Below are positions 32,531 to 43,559 of a stretch of 64,000 bases of DNA, piece by piece. A program made the position numbers and the translations under genes. Source of the stretch: Gracilaria domingensis (Eukaryota; Rhodophyta; Florideophyceae; Gracilariales; Gracilariaceae); NCBI GenBank assembly GCA_022539475.1, contig VCMS01000016.1, positions 412,291 through 476,290 of the forward strand, given 5' to 3'. The number at the start of each line of letters is the position of its first letter. Positions within the stretch are counted from its first letter, which is position 1. Under the pieces are notes generated by a model, which worked only from the letters and a program-made list of their open reading frames with translations, did no database searches and was not told the origin of the DNA.

Positions 32531-33755
32531 CCCCGCTGACCTCTGCCGTTATCGTTCGTCTATCGCCGCTCTCCCTCACCGCCGTTAACCCGCTTCGCTG
32601 TTTTCCCTTCTCTCTCCTTTCGTCGTTGCGTCGGGTGTGTTGACCGTGTTGTTGGTTGGTGTTGATCTTCTCCTTTCGGTCTTGCGTTCCTCCCTGAGGG
32701 CGTTGTGGTGGTAGTGGTTCGACGTTGATTCTGTATCGTTATTGTGTTTGGGCGCTCGTTGTTGCCCGTGTTGTCGATCGCTATCCGTTTCGTTTGGTCT
32801 CCCTCTGTCGTTATTGTTGGGATCCCCGCGTCGTCTTGCGGTTTCTGATCCGAGAGGTTGAGGACCGTTCGTTGTTGAAGTCTGTGCACTGCGTGTGTGC
32901 TCAGCAGTTGTTGAAGTCTGTGCACTGTGTGTGCTCAGCGTTAGGGGTTGTCATCTGAGGTCCAGCGTAAAGCGGTTGATCCGAGCAGTCGGGGACGTTA
33001 GTCTGGCGGCTTGAACCAAAGCGGACGTGCTGTCTAGCGGGCTCCCACCGGTCTTTCGGGGCGGATAACGGTGTTGGTCGGAAGACCTGGTAGTACCGCG
33101 AGTGCTGAAGTGGACGGGGTGCCGTGACGCACTGTTGGACTTGGGTGGCTCACCTTTGTTGTTGTTGACCTGACTTTGTGTCGGGTTCTTGATCTGTGGT
33201 GAAGGCAAACCGAAACGAGCTTTTGATCCGTGCAACCTCGGTTGAGCGGGGAGGCGACGTACCGAAGGCTGACCTCCTTTTCAGGATCAGGCCGCGTGTG
33301 GGCATTATTGTCTGCTCGTTAGGAGCGTACCTTGGTTTGTCATAGTAGCTGCAGTTTCGAGGTCGCGCAAGTTCTTGCAAGAGGCCAGATTGGGTTAAGT
33401 GGTGAAGACATATCTTTGGTCATTAACCATCCTTTGGACGCCTCGTAGAGAGCAACGCGCCTTCTCCTGGAACGCAGGAGGAGGTAGACTGCAGAAGTCT
33501 TCTCCTACCCGGAGGGTCTCCGGGGGTCAGGGGTCCGACCCCCTAGGGTACTGGGAATTTAGTTCCTGCCAGTGGTCCCGACTATTGAAGTTCTTGTTGT
33601 TGTTGTTTTTGTTGTTGTTGTTTGCCGTTGTTGTTGTTTGCTGTTGTTGTTGTTTGCTGCTGTTGTTTGCTGTCGTTGTTTGCTGTCGTTGTTTGCCCTT
33701 CATGTCTACCCGCCACCGCCGTATTTGATTTGCTCCCCTGTTCCCTTCTTACAAC
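32531..33755 (+). other. Family A1 5' leader, complete
   Basis: 1,225 bp without gag-like coding. Order: CT-rich GC-rich start; a ~34-bp unit (GTTGAAGTCTGTGCACTG...) twice at ~32873-32940; a conserved middle (to ~33300); the structured module (33361-33582); and a TTG-rich simple repeat (~33594-33700). Several short upstream ATGs are present, so ordinary scanning to gag at 33756 would be hindered. Confidence 0.85.
33361..33582 (+). other. Candidate structured leader RNA, A1 form
   Basis: Helices visible by eye: CTCCTG/CAGGAG around loop GAACG (33464-33480); CCCGGAG/CTCCGGG (33508-33524); GGGGT/ACCCC around CCG (33530-33542); GGAA/TTCC around TTTAG within CTGG/CCAG (33551-33572). Upstream is the conserved loop ATATCTTTG closed by GAC/GTC. 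The same order recurs in B (43138-43351) and C (58014-58238) with paired base changes. Other A copies: 51314-51535 (+), 24772-24993 (+), 40363-40585 (-), 47113-47333 (-), 2120-2342 (-). Function unknown: packaging, dimerisation, internal ribosome entry or self-cleavage are possible. I see no known ribozyme core. Confidence 0.65.
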
Positions 33756-35384
33756 ATGGATTCGTTCAGTGGGCTCAAGATCAAGAAGTTGGGTGAGGAT
33801 AACTTCCACACATGGAAGCAGAGGATTCAGTACGTACTTGCACTGAAGGACCTCAAGAACCATCTCACCACTTCTGCACCCACCGGTGAAGAGGAACTGG
33901 TAAAATGGCAAATCCGAGACGAAAGGGCTAGAGCGATCATTGGACTCACGCTTGCCGACGAGCACTTGGATCACATTCGTGACATTGACACTGCTGCTGA
34001 CGCATGGAAGGCCATTTGCAATGTGTTCCAACGCAAGACTCTTCTGAACCGAATCAACGCCAGACGTGCCTTCTACTCTGTCAAGATGCGCGAGGACGAG
34101 AAGATGTTACAATTCATCAATCGTGTTCGGCACTTGGCCTCCGATCTCAAGAGTATGGACGTCAACGTTGAAGAAGAGGACATTGCCATGGCCGCTCTAT
34201 GTGGACTTCCGGAACGTTTTGAGCACCTCATTGTTGCAATTGACACCACGATCGGAGATCGCCAACTCACCATGGCGTTTGTGAAGAGCCGTCTGTTGCA
34301 AGAAGAGCAACGTATGAGTGATCGTGCCAAGGAGGAATCTGGTGGTGATGCAGCACTCGTGGGACGCCAGTTTCGTAGGAAGTCATTGAAGTCGGTTGTG
34401 TGTTACTATTGTGGCATAAAAGGTCATATCCAGAAGAACTGTTTCAAGAAGCAACGTGATGGGGCTAACAAGGATCAGATCGATGCTGCTCACCCAAGTG
34501 TACATACCGCGCTCAAAAATGAGCAAGGTACGGGCGGCAGCGATTCTGACTTTGTATACCTCATTGCAAATGGTGCCGACAAGGCCACTAACAGTGACTG
34601 GATTGTTGACTCTGGAGCTACTGCGCACATGACTTATGATGACTCAATGTTCCAAACGTACGAGACAAAGGTGTCGTCGGGTGTGAGTATCGGCAATGAT
34701 TCCAAGTTGCAGTCTGTTGGTCACGGAAGTGTGGAGCTCGATCTGACAGTTGAAGGGTCCAAGCGTAAATGCAAGCTAAAGCAGGTGGTACACGTGCCCA
34801 ACTTACGGTACCACTTGTTGTCTGTGTCACAGATATGTGATCTGGGCTGCACGGTAGTGTTTGACAAAGAAAAGGTATGTGTGTACAAGGGGTCAAAAGT
34901 GGTTGCCGTCGGGCGACGCGTCAAAGACCTGCACTACCTTTGCACTGCTGCAGAACAGCTCACGGACACGGACAGTGCGCTTGTGTCAGACTTGTCTCTT
35001 TGGCATGCTCGAATGGCTCATGTGAATGTGGAAGGCATCAAGCAGATGGCTCGAAACGGCGTTGTGTCAGGTCTGAATGTGGATGTGGTTCAGAAGGCGG
35101 ATGTGTGTGGCTCATGTGTAGTGGGCAAAGCAACCGGTGCTCCGACTCCCAAGCAAAGGAGGGAACGAGCTGAACACGTACTGGACCTGGTACACTCCGA
35201 TATTTCGGGTCCAGTGAACGTGAAGTCCTTGGGAGGCTCGCACTACTTTGTCACATTCATCGATGACCACAGCCGTTACTGCTTTCTGTACATGCTCAAG
35301 ACTAAGGATGAGGTGTTCCGGATGTTCATCAAGTGGGGCTCAGGTTTGTGGAGAACCAGATGGGCAGGAAGTGATCGAGGTTGA
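33756..35384 (+). pseudogene. Family A1 gag-protease-integrase, truncated
   Basis: Starts MDSFSGLKIKKLGEDNFHTW. Gag spans ~1-210, zinc knuckle CYYCGIKGHIQKNC at ~215, protease DSGATAHM at ~283, GAG-pre-integrase zinc finger at ~414-460, and the start of integrase with the first catalytic D (VHSDISGP) and the FIDDHSRYCFLY segment. At MFIKW two extra G residues shift the frame (GTGGGGCTCAGG against GTGGCTCAGG elsewhere). About 35 bases later an antisense A2 LTR begins (35372), so the remaining catalytic residues, RT and RNase H are lost. Otherwise gag, protease and zinc finger are undamaged. The tail to TGA 35384 is LTR sequence. Confidence 0.9.
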
Positions 35385-36157
35385 AGCTAAAAGGGAAGGT
35401 TGAAGAAAGGATGGGGGAATGAAGGGAAGTTCGCCAGCTCTGGCTCGGAATTTACTTGGAGGCGCTCGAGTCACCGCTTATATAGAACTACTTTGCGCAA
35501 CCATCGCACAACTCCAACTCCAAGCAATACCTAAACCACTAGCTAGAGACACTCAATACTACCAATCATCTTCTAACATAACATGGTAACACTGCCACAC
35601 TATCATGACAGCTTACAACAACAAAGCACAACAACGCACAACAGTGCACAACCGTGCACATCAAGTTACGTGCCTACACATAACCATGACCATGCACAGA
35701 TTCACATAGTGCCAACACACTGTAATCCGTACACGCCACCATAACAGTTACGTACAAGCTCACCAACTAACACGTCACCACAAACTCACTCCAAGTCCTA
35801 CGTAACCAACAATACCACAGTGTAAACCTCTTGACAACGCATCTACTCTTCACCATAGTGCCAAAGTCACATCAAGCAGTCCTACATGTCCACGTACATA
35901 CGTGTGTACCCTGTGCATCATGTACAGCATGCCCAGTGTATTAGCTACACACGTGTACCCTGGAAACAACCCATTAGCGCCACAACACTTGTACGAACCA
36001 CAATGCATATGACCATTTGCAGTAGCCAATCAGAAGCCCGTTTCACGTTGAGTTTGCGCAGAGGCGCATATGCGCTTTTCCAACGGCACCCTCCAAAACA
36101 GCCCATGCTCCCCAGCACTTTTGGTTTTCATTGGCAGCACAGGGTCAACATCCAACA
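35372..36157 (-). repeat. LTR A2, 3' LTR
   Basis: 786 bp; TATA (TTATATA on the plus strand) at 35478-35484. Its 3' end is joined to plus-strand A1 integrase at 35371. Confidence 0.93.
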
Positions 36158-36172
36158 CCCCCCCTCTGTCAC
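36158..36172 (-). promoter_or_regulatory. Polypurine tract
   Basis: Plus strand CCCCCCCCTCTGTCAC, i.e. a G run directly before the LTR on the minus strand. Confidence 0.75.
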
Positions 36173-36177
36173 TGACT

Positions 36178-39100
36178 TCAAACTTCTATGTGAATCACAC
36201 CACCGGCTTCGCGAAACCTCTCGTGCTTCACTCGCGCAAGCGGCTTATTCAGCATGTCGGCAACCAAGGAATCCGTCGGGCAGTAGAACAGCACAATCGA
36301 CTTGGCCTGCAGAGCTTCTCGAGTGAAGTGGAACCGAATTTCAATATGCTTGGTTCGCCTGTTCACCACTCCATTTCGAGCAAGGTCAATGCTGCCCTGG
36401 TTGTCAACATACATGGGAGTTGGTTCAACCAGCAGCTTTACAGACCCGTCTGTTTCCATGCCAATCACACTGCCAATGCCGTTCCAAAGTCGCCTAAGCC
36501 AGATCGCCTCCTTGGTGCCAGAGCACAAGCTCACGTACTCAGCCTCTGCACTCGACAGAGCAACTACCTCCTGTTGACGAGACGACCACGACACAGCACC
36601 ACCGCACATCATGAACAAGTATCAGCTAGTGGACTTGCGGTTGGCAACATCGCCAGCCCAGTCAGAGCCCACATAGCCGTGCAGTTGCAAATCGGTGCTG
36701 GAGCCATACGTCAACCCGAACGTGGTAGTGCCATTGAGGTAGCGAAGAACACGCTTGACCGCCTTCCAGTGAGTGTTTCCCGGCTTCTTAACATACTTGG
36801 CCAGCTTAGCCACAGCATATGAGATGTCTGGACGAGTTCCCACAGAGAGATACATGAGGCAGCCAATCGCCTGACGATACGGTACATGCGTGAGCACTTC
36901 CTCCTCAACAGACAAGTCCACACCACACTCCATAGGAGTGTCAACGGGTTTCGACAGCTGCATGCCAAATCGCTCCAGGACCTTGTTCGTGTACGCTGAC
37001 TGAGTCAAGTACAGCTCTCGCTTGGTTCTGTCTCAATGGATTTCAAATCCAAGAACCATGCGAGCTTCTTTGAAATCCTTCATGCGGAAACGACTTGACA
37101 GCTCTGCCTTCACACGTTCCACGGTTTTCATGCTCGGACTCGCAATCAGCAAGTCGTCAACATACAGAGTAATGATAACCAAGAAACCTAGTATGATCCC
37201 GGTGTAGACACACTCGTCTGCGTCATTCGGCTTGAGGTGCATTTCACCAACAAGGAAGGCGTATATCTTGGCGTGCCACTGTCTTGGTGCTTGTCTAAGC
37301 CCATAGATCGCTTTCTTCAGTCGGCACACCAAGTCCTCCTTTCTCTGCTGTGTGAATCCCATTGGCTGCTCCATGTACACTGTCTCGTCAAGGTCACCGT
37401 TCAGAAAGGCAGTCTTCACATCCATCTGGTGCAAGTGGAAGTCTCGTACGGCAGTCACTGACAGGATCATTCTGATGGATGTGAACTTCACCACAGGTGC
37501 ATATGTCTCTGAGAAGTCCACACCCTCGATCTGCAGGAAGCCTCTTGCAACTACACGAGCCTTGTAACGCACTGTCGGTTCACCAGATGACGAAGCCTCA
37601 TACTTCTGTACATGCACCCACTTGGACGAAATCACGTTGCTGTCTGCTGGCCTTGGCACTAGATCTCATGTGTCATGCTCCATCAATGACTCGTACTCAC
37701 TCTTCATCGCCTTCTTCCAAGCTTCGGAATCAGGACGTGACACTGCGTCACCGTACGACGAAGGAGTATCATCACTGGCTGTAAGCAAAGCACTGGCACC
37801 ACGCCACCATGAGGATGTCGTTTTTCTCTGACGTGTGGGTCTACGAAGGGGCTGCGTCTCTGTCACTCCCGGCTCATCATGTGTGTCTGGTGTGGTGTTC
37901 TCATCCGTACTGGCATTCGTGGTATTCTCATGAGAAGCTGGTGCAGAAGGATCATCTTCAGAATGATCGGCGGATGTGTCGGAGGTTGAGGCTTCAGCAG
38001 ATACCGACTTGTCTACCAAGTCGATATCCGCATAGTCCTCGTGTTCAGAGTGCTCGTCACTTTCAGTTCCAGAGCACTCGTCAAACCTCACATCTCGTGA
38101 CACAATCACCTTCTTCTTCTGGCTGTCCCACAACTTGTACCCGTGGGAGCCTGAAGTGTACCCAATGAAGATGGCTTCCACTGCACGCTCTTCCAGCTTC
38201 TTCAACTTGTGATCAACCACCTTGTACCAGCAACGGCTACCAAACACACGCAGATTGCTCAGATCAGGCTTCTGTCCATGCCACAGCTCAAACGGCGTCA
38301 CGTCACTCGGAAGCGCTTTGCAGGCCACTCTGTTGCGCACATACACAGAGACATTCAGAGCCTCAGCCCAAAAGCTTTTTGGCACATTCTTGTGATGCAA
38401 CATTGACCTGACCAAGTCCATGAGTGTGCGGTTGAACCTCTCGGCTAGCCCGTTCTGCTGTGGATTGTAAGGCACAGTTCGCTGATGCTCAATACCGTAC
38501 TGCTCAAGCTTTTCGGAGAACCGATTGAACAAGTACTCACCACTATTGTCAGTGCGCAATGCACGCAACACACTCTTGCGAGCGGTGATGGTTAACACTT
38601 TCCTGCCCATCTGGTTCTCCACAAACCTGAGCCACTTGATGAACATCCGGAACACCTCATCCTTCGTCGTGATCATGTACAAGAAGCAGTAGCGGCTGTG
38701 GTCATCGATGAATGTGACAAAGTAGTGCGAGCCTCCCAAGGACTTCACGTTCACTGGACCCGATATATCAGAGTGTACCAGGTCCAGTACGTGTTCAGCT
38801 CGTTCCCCCCTTTGCTTGGGAGTCGGAGCACGCGTTGCTTTGCCCACTACACATGAGCCACAAACATCCACCTTCTGAGCCACATCCACATTCAGACCTG
38901 ACACAACACCATTTCGAGCCATCTGCTTGATGCCTTCCACATTCACATGAGCCATTCGAGCATGCCAAAGAGACAAGTCTGACACAAGCGCACCGTCCGT
39001 ATCCGTGAACTCATCTGCAGCAGTGCAAAGGTAGTACAGGTCTTTGACGCGGCGCCCAACGGCAACCACTTTTGACCCCTTGTACGCACATACCTTTTCT

Positions 39101-40212
39101 TTGTCAAACACTACCGTGCAGCCCAGATCACATATCTGTGACACAGACAACAAGTGGTACCGTAAGTTGGGCACGTGTACCACCTGCTTTAGCTTGCACT
39201 TACGCTTGGACCCTTCAACTGTCAGATCGAGCTCCACACTTCCGTGACCAACAGACTGCAACTTGGAATCATTGCCGATACTCACACCCGACGACACCTT
39301 TGTCTCGTACGTTTGGAACATTGAGTCATCATAAGTCATGTGCGCAGTAGCTCCAGAGTCAACAATCCAGTCACTGTTAGTGGCCTTGTCGGCACCATTC
39401 GCAATGAGGCATACAAAGTCAGAATCGCTGCCGCCCGTACCTTGCTCATTTTTGAGCGCGGTATGTACACTTGGGTGAGCAGCATCGATCTGATCCTTGT
39501 TAGCCCCATCACGTTGCTTTTTGAAACAGTTCTTCTGGATATGACCCTTTATGCCATAATAGTAACACACAACCGACTTCAATGACTTCCTACGAAACTG
39601 GCGTCCCACGAGTACAGCATCACTACCGGACTCCTCCTTGGCACGATCACTCATACGTTGCTCTTCTTGCAACAAACGGCTCTTCACAAACTCCATGGTG
39701 AGTTGGCGATCTCCGATCGTGGTGTCAATTGCAACAATGAGGTGCTCAAAACGTTCCGGAAGTCCACATAGAGCGGCCATGGCAATGTCCTTTTCTTCAA
39801 CGTTGACGTCCATACTCTTGAGGTCGGAGGCCAAGTGCCGAACACGATTGATGAATTGCAACATCTTCTCGTCCTCGCGCATTTTGACAGAGTAGAAAGC
39901 ACGTCTAGCGTTGATTCGGTTAAGAAGAGTCTTACGTTGAAACACATTGCAAATGGCCTTCCATGCGTCAGCAGCAGTCTCGATGTCACGAATGTGATCC
40001 AAGTGCTCGTCGGCAAGCGTGAGTCCAATGATAGCGCTAGCCCTTTCGTCGCGGATTTGCGACTTTACCAGTTCCTCTTCATCCGTGGGTGCAGAAGTGG
40101 TGAGATGGTTCTTGAGGTCTTTCAGTGCAAGTACATACTGAATCTTCTGCTTCCAAGTATGGAAGTTATCCTCACCCAACTTCTCGATCTTGAGCCCACT
40201 AAACGAGTCCAT
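36178..40212 (-). pseudogene. Family A2 gag-pol, complete length with three TGA stops
   Basis: One frame of ~1,345 codons from MDSFSGLKIEKL (ATG at 40210-40212) to HIEV. Stops: TGA 37666-37668 (Trp in HDTWDLVP), TGA 37033-37035 (CGA to TGA after GFEIH) and TGA 36622-36624 (GGA to TGA in STSGYLF). Domains in order are gag, zinc knuckle, protease DSGATAHM, GAG-pre-integrase, integrase, acidic linker, RT (YVDDLLIA) and RNase H. Two functional sites are damaged: the knuckle reads CYYYGIKGHIQKNC (second Cys to Tyr), and the integrase motif reads TDNSGEYLF. Several of these are G-to-A or C-to-T changes. An upstream in-frame ATG at 40372 adds 54 simple-repeat residues; I prefer 40212. Without the stops this would be a full polyprotein. 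Confidence 0.93.
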
Positions 40213-41444
40213 GATGTAAGAGAGGAACTGCAGCGAACCAGATAATGCGGTGGCAGACAGGCGGCAATAGCAAACGACAGCGGTAGACAACAACAGCAAA
40301 CAACAACAGCAAACAACAGCAAACAACAATAACAACAAACAACAACAACAATAAAGATGAATAGTCGGGTGCAAAAGGAACTAAGATTCCTGGTACCCTA
40401 GGGAGTCGGACCCCTGACCCCCGGAGACTCTCCGGGTAAGAAACGACTTCTGCAGTCTACCTCCTCCTGCGTTCTAGGAGAAGGTGCGTCGCTCTCTACG
40501 AGACTTCCAGAGGATGGTTAATGACCGAAGATATGCCTTCACCAAGTAAAACCCTCTCTGGTCTCTTGCAAGAACTTGCGTGACCCTGGAACTGCAGGTA
40601 CTATGACAAACCGAGGTACGCTTCTAGCAAGCAAACAATGAAGTTCACAAGCGGCCTGATCCTAAAAAGGAGGTCAGCCTACGACACGTCGCCTCCCCGC
40701 ACCACCGAAGCAGTACGGATCAAAAGCTCGTTTCAGTTTGCCTTCGCCACAGATCAAGAACCCAACACAAAGTCAGGTCAGCAACAATAAAGGTGGACCA
40801 CCTCCTGTCCAGTGCAGTACGTCACGGCACCCCGTCCACAAATGCCCCCGCGAAGAATACCAGGTCTTTCGACCGACACCGTTATCTGCCCCTAAGGACC
40901 GGTGGGAAACTCGCAAGACGGAACAAATGCTTTGGTTCAAGCCGCCAGACTAACGTCCTCGATTGCTCGGATCAACCGCTCGTCGCACCGAAACTCAAGT
41001 GATCACCACACCTGCCGAGCACACACGCAGTGCACGGACTTCAACAGAAACGAATGCTGAGCACAACACACAAGTGCACAGACTTCAACACCACAAGGTC
41101 CTCAACCTCTCGGATCAGAACCCACAAAGACGACGTGGGGATCCCAACAATAATAACAGAGGGAGACCAAACGAAGCGGATAGCGATCGACAACACGGGC
41201 AACAACGAGCGCCCAAACACAATCACGATAGAAAGTCAACGTCGAACCACCACCAACAAAACGCCCTCAGGGAGGAACGGACGACCGAAAGAAGAAAGTC
41301 AACACCGACCAACGATACGGTCAACACACCCGACGCAACAGAGAAGGGAACGAAAGGGAAAACAGCGAAGCGGATGAACGGCGGTGAGGGAGAGCGGCGA
41401 GAATCAGCGGCGAGAGGGAACGATAACGGCAGAGGTCAGCGGGG
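40213..41444 (-). other. Family A2 5' leader, complete
   Basis: 1,232 bp; TTG-rich simple repeat (~40255-40355 antisense), structured module in A2 form (40363-40585), then the conserved middle and GC-rich start. Only short frames such as 40963-41490 occur, none resembling a protein. Confidence 0.82.
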
Positions 41445-41458
41445 CTGGGCCCATAACC
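41445..41458 (-). promoter_or_regulatory. Primer binding site
   Basis: Minus strand GGTTATGGGCCCAG, adjoining the 5' LTR. Confidence 0.9.
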
Positions 41459-42244
41459 TGATAGAGGTTGAACCTGAAAGGGAAGGTTGAAGAAAGGATA
41501 AGGGAATGAAGGGAAGTTCGCCAGCTCTGGCTCGGAATTTACTTGGAGGCGCTCGAGTCACCGCTTATATAGAACTACTTTGCGCAACCATCGCAAACCT
41601 CCAGCTCCAAGGAAAACCTAAGCCACTAGCTAGAGACACTCAATACTACCAATCATCTTCTAACATAACATGGTAACACTGCCACACTATCATGACAGCT
41701 TACGACAACAAAGCACAACAACGCACAACAGTGCACAACCGTGCACATCAAGTTACGTGCCTACACATAACCATGACCATGCACAGATTCACATAATGCC
41801 AACACACTGTAATCCGTACACGCCACCATAACAGTTACGTACAAGCTCACCAACTAACACGTCACCACAAACTCACTCCAAGTCCTACGTAACCAACAAT
41901 ACCACAGTGTAAACCTCTTGACAACGCATCTACTCTTCACCATAGTGCCAAAGTCACATCAAGCAGTCCTACATGTCCACGTACATACGTGTGTACCCTG
42001 TGCATCATGTACAGCATGCCCAGTGTATTAGCTACACACGTGTACCCTGGAAACAACCCATTAGCGCCACAACACTTGTACGAACCACAATGCATATGAC
42101 CATTTGCAGTAGCCAATCAGAAGCCCGTTTCACGTTGAGTTTGCGCAGAGGCGCATATGCGCTTTTCCAACGGCACCCTCCAAAACAGCCCATGCTCCCC
42201 AGCACTTTTGGTTTTCTGTGACAGCACAGGGTCAACATGCAACA
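41459..42244 (-). repeat. LTR A2, 5' LTR
   Basis: 786 bp; TTATATA at 41565-41571; first bases TGTTGCATG instead of TGTTGGATG. Followed by 15 bp (42245-42259) of unassigned sequence and then LTR B. Confidence 0.92.
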
Positions 42245-42259
42245 CATAGTTTACCAAAC

Positions 42260-42988
42260 TGTTGATATTTGGATGGGGTCGAGTGCCTGGCAGTCCTTCA
42301 ATGTGTCTCCAACTACCTGGAACACAAAGTTGCAGGGAAGCATGGGCACTTTTGGGCACCCTCGTGCGAAAAGCGCTTATGCGCCTCTCCGAAAACCCAA
42401 CGTGATACTGCAATATGATTGGCTACTGCAAATGCGTGTATGCAACGTAGTATAGACAAGTTTGCCTGGCTGTATGGGCCAGGAGTGGCGGATGCTACAA
42501 GTGGTGCGCTGCGATTGGCTGAAGTGTGCTAGTGCTGGCAAGTTATGCAGTAGCTGAGAATGTGCGAATAGAGGCTGTTCTGGGCGGGTTTTGCTTTATG
42601 TGCGATTCTAGGCTAGTACGAAGGGTTTTGGAGCGAATGTGCGATTCTGAGCTGCGCGAGGGGGTTTGTTGCGCCAGATGGAAATTGTTGACTTTTTAGA
42701 GCGATTTATGGATCATGGAGTTGGCATTGGATTTGGCGCGGTTTGATTTAGTTGTTTTGAATTCGTATTGTGATTTGCGCGCGCTTTCGTTGTCGAGGTG
42801 TACACTTTGACAGCGTGTGCTGTTATGTCGCATGCAGCGACGGCGGCGGTGCGCGGCTAGTACTAGTAGGTTGCGATCGTCCCCGATCACTAACCTCGGT
42901 CGAAGGTGGCCTACTCCCTTTGTTTGTTTTACCCATCTTGTTCACATTTTTCTCACTTCCCTTCGTCTAACCTGCTCGCCTTGCGTTA
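42260..42988 (+). repeat. LTR B, 5' LTR
   Basis: 729 bp, TGTTGATA...GCGTTA. GCGCATATGCGC is altered to GCGCTTATGCGC. The AATAAA position reads ACTAAC. Confidence 0.9.
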
Positions 42989-43002
42989 GGATATGGGCCC
43001 AG
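42989..43002 (+). promoter_or_regulatory. Primer binding site, one mismatch
   Basis: GGATATGGGCCCAG, one base different from the other copies. Confidence 0.85.
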
Positions 43003-43550
43003 AGCGTCGACTCTTCGCAGACGTCACGCTCTTCTACTGATTTCTCTATTGGATTCTACGAAGTTTTGTTTTCTTCCGACAGGTACGCGTTGCGAGCGAG
43101 CGAGCGAGCGAGCGAGCAGAAGGACCGCGCTGATTTCCCGCAAGCAACTAGCAGGGGCTAACTGGTGAACGCATATCTTTGGCTACGAACCTCCCTGGGA
43201 CGTCTCGTAGGGATTGTAAAGCCCCTCGCTCTGAAGTACGCAGAACAGGGTAGGTCAAGAAGAACTCGTGCCTCACCTGGAGAGAGTAACCAGGGACCAG
43301 AGGTTCGGACCTCTAGGGTAACCGGATATTAGATCCTGCCAGTGGACCCGCTTCTTCTTCTTCTTCTTTTTCTTTCCGGGTTGAGTTCTGTCTCACCCGT
43401 GAGTATACTCCAGGCGTCGAGTACCCGAACTCCGCCTGTGATCGCGTACGGGACGAGTCCCGACGAGCGTTGTACACCTGGTTACACGGTCTCCGTTGGC
43501 GCCCTCGCTGTTGAGGGTTGAGAATACTCCACTCCAGTCTTTACCCTCTT
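43003..43550 (+). other. Family B 5' leader
   Basis: Contains the GCGA repeat (~43096-43119), the structured module (43138-43351), a TTC repeat (~43351-43372) and ~180 bp more, then breaks into antisense A pol. No gag is reached. Confidence 0.85.
43138..43351 (+). other. Candidate structured leader RNA, B form
   Basis: Same order of elements as in A with different helix sequences: GCTCTG/CAGAAC with loop AAGTACG (43228-43246); CCTGG/CCAGG (43276-43294); AGAGGT/ACCTCT around TCGG (43299-43314); GGAT/ATCC around ATTAG (43324-43336). Unpaired blocks GGTGAAC, CATATCTTTGG, GGACGTCTCGTAG, CTAGGGTA and CCTGCCAGTGG are nearly identical to A. The antisense B copy at 49264-49479 agrees; B' (11277-11470) is diverged. 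Confidence 0.65.
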
Positions 43551-43559
43551 TGTTGGATG

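Larger units (their letters stand above)
31740..35371 (+). mobile_element. A1 element, 5' half
   Basis: 5' LTR, primer site, full leader and gag-protease-integrase, ending inside integrase where an antisense A2 LTR starts. The left flank is B pol (ATTGG). Confidence 0.88.
35372..42244 (-). mobile_element. A2 element with both LTRs, full structure
   Basis: 6,873 bp: 3' LTR 35372-36157, polypurine tract, gag-pol, leader, primer site, 5' LTR 41459-42244. This is the only copy in the window with every part present. The LTRs differ at roughly fifteen positions by eye, clustered near their 3' ends. Flanks GGAAG (left) and CATAG (right) do not match. Gag-pol has three stops in one frame. Confidence 0.9.

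Noticed and set aside
33361-33582. Hammerhead, HDV-like or group I intron core in the structured leader
   Set aside because: I looked for CTGATGA...GAAA, the HDV nested double pseudoknot pattern and group I P/Q/R/S-type strings and found none by eye. The element is left unclassified.
36622-37668. TGA reassigned to an amino acid, because all three stops in the complete A2 gag-pol are TGA
   Set aside because: The three codons replace Trp, Arg and Gly respectively, and other copies are broken by TAA and TAG too. A single recoding cannot explain this.
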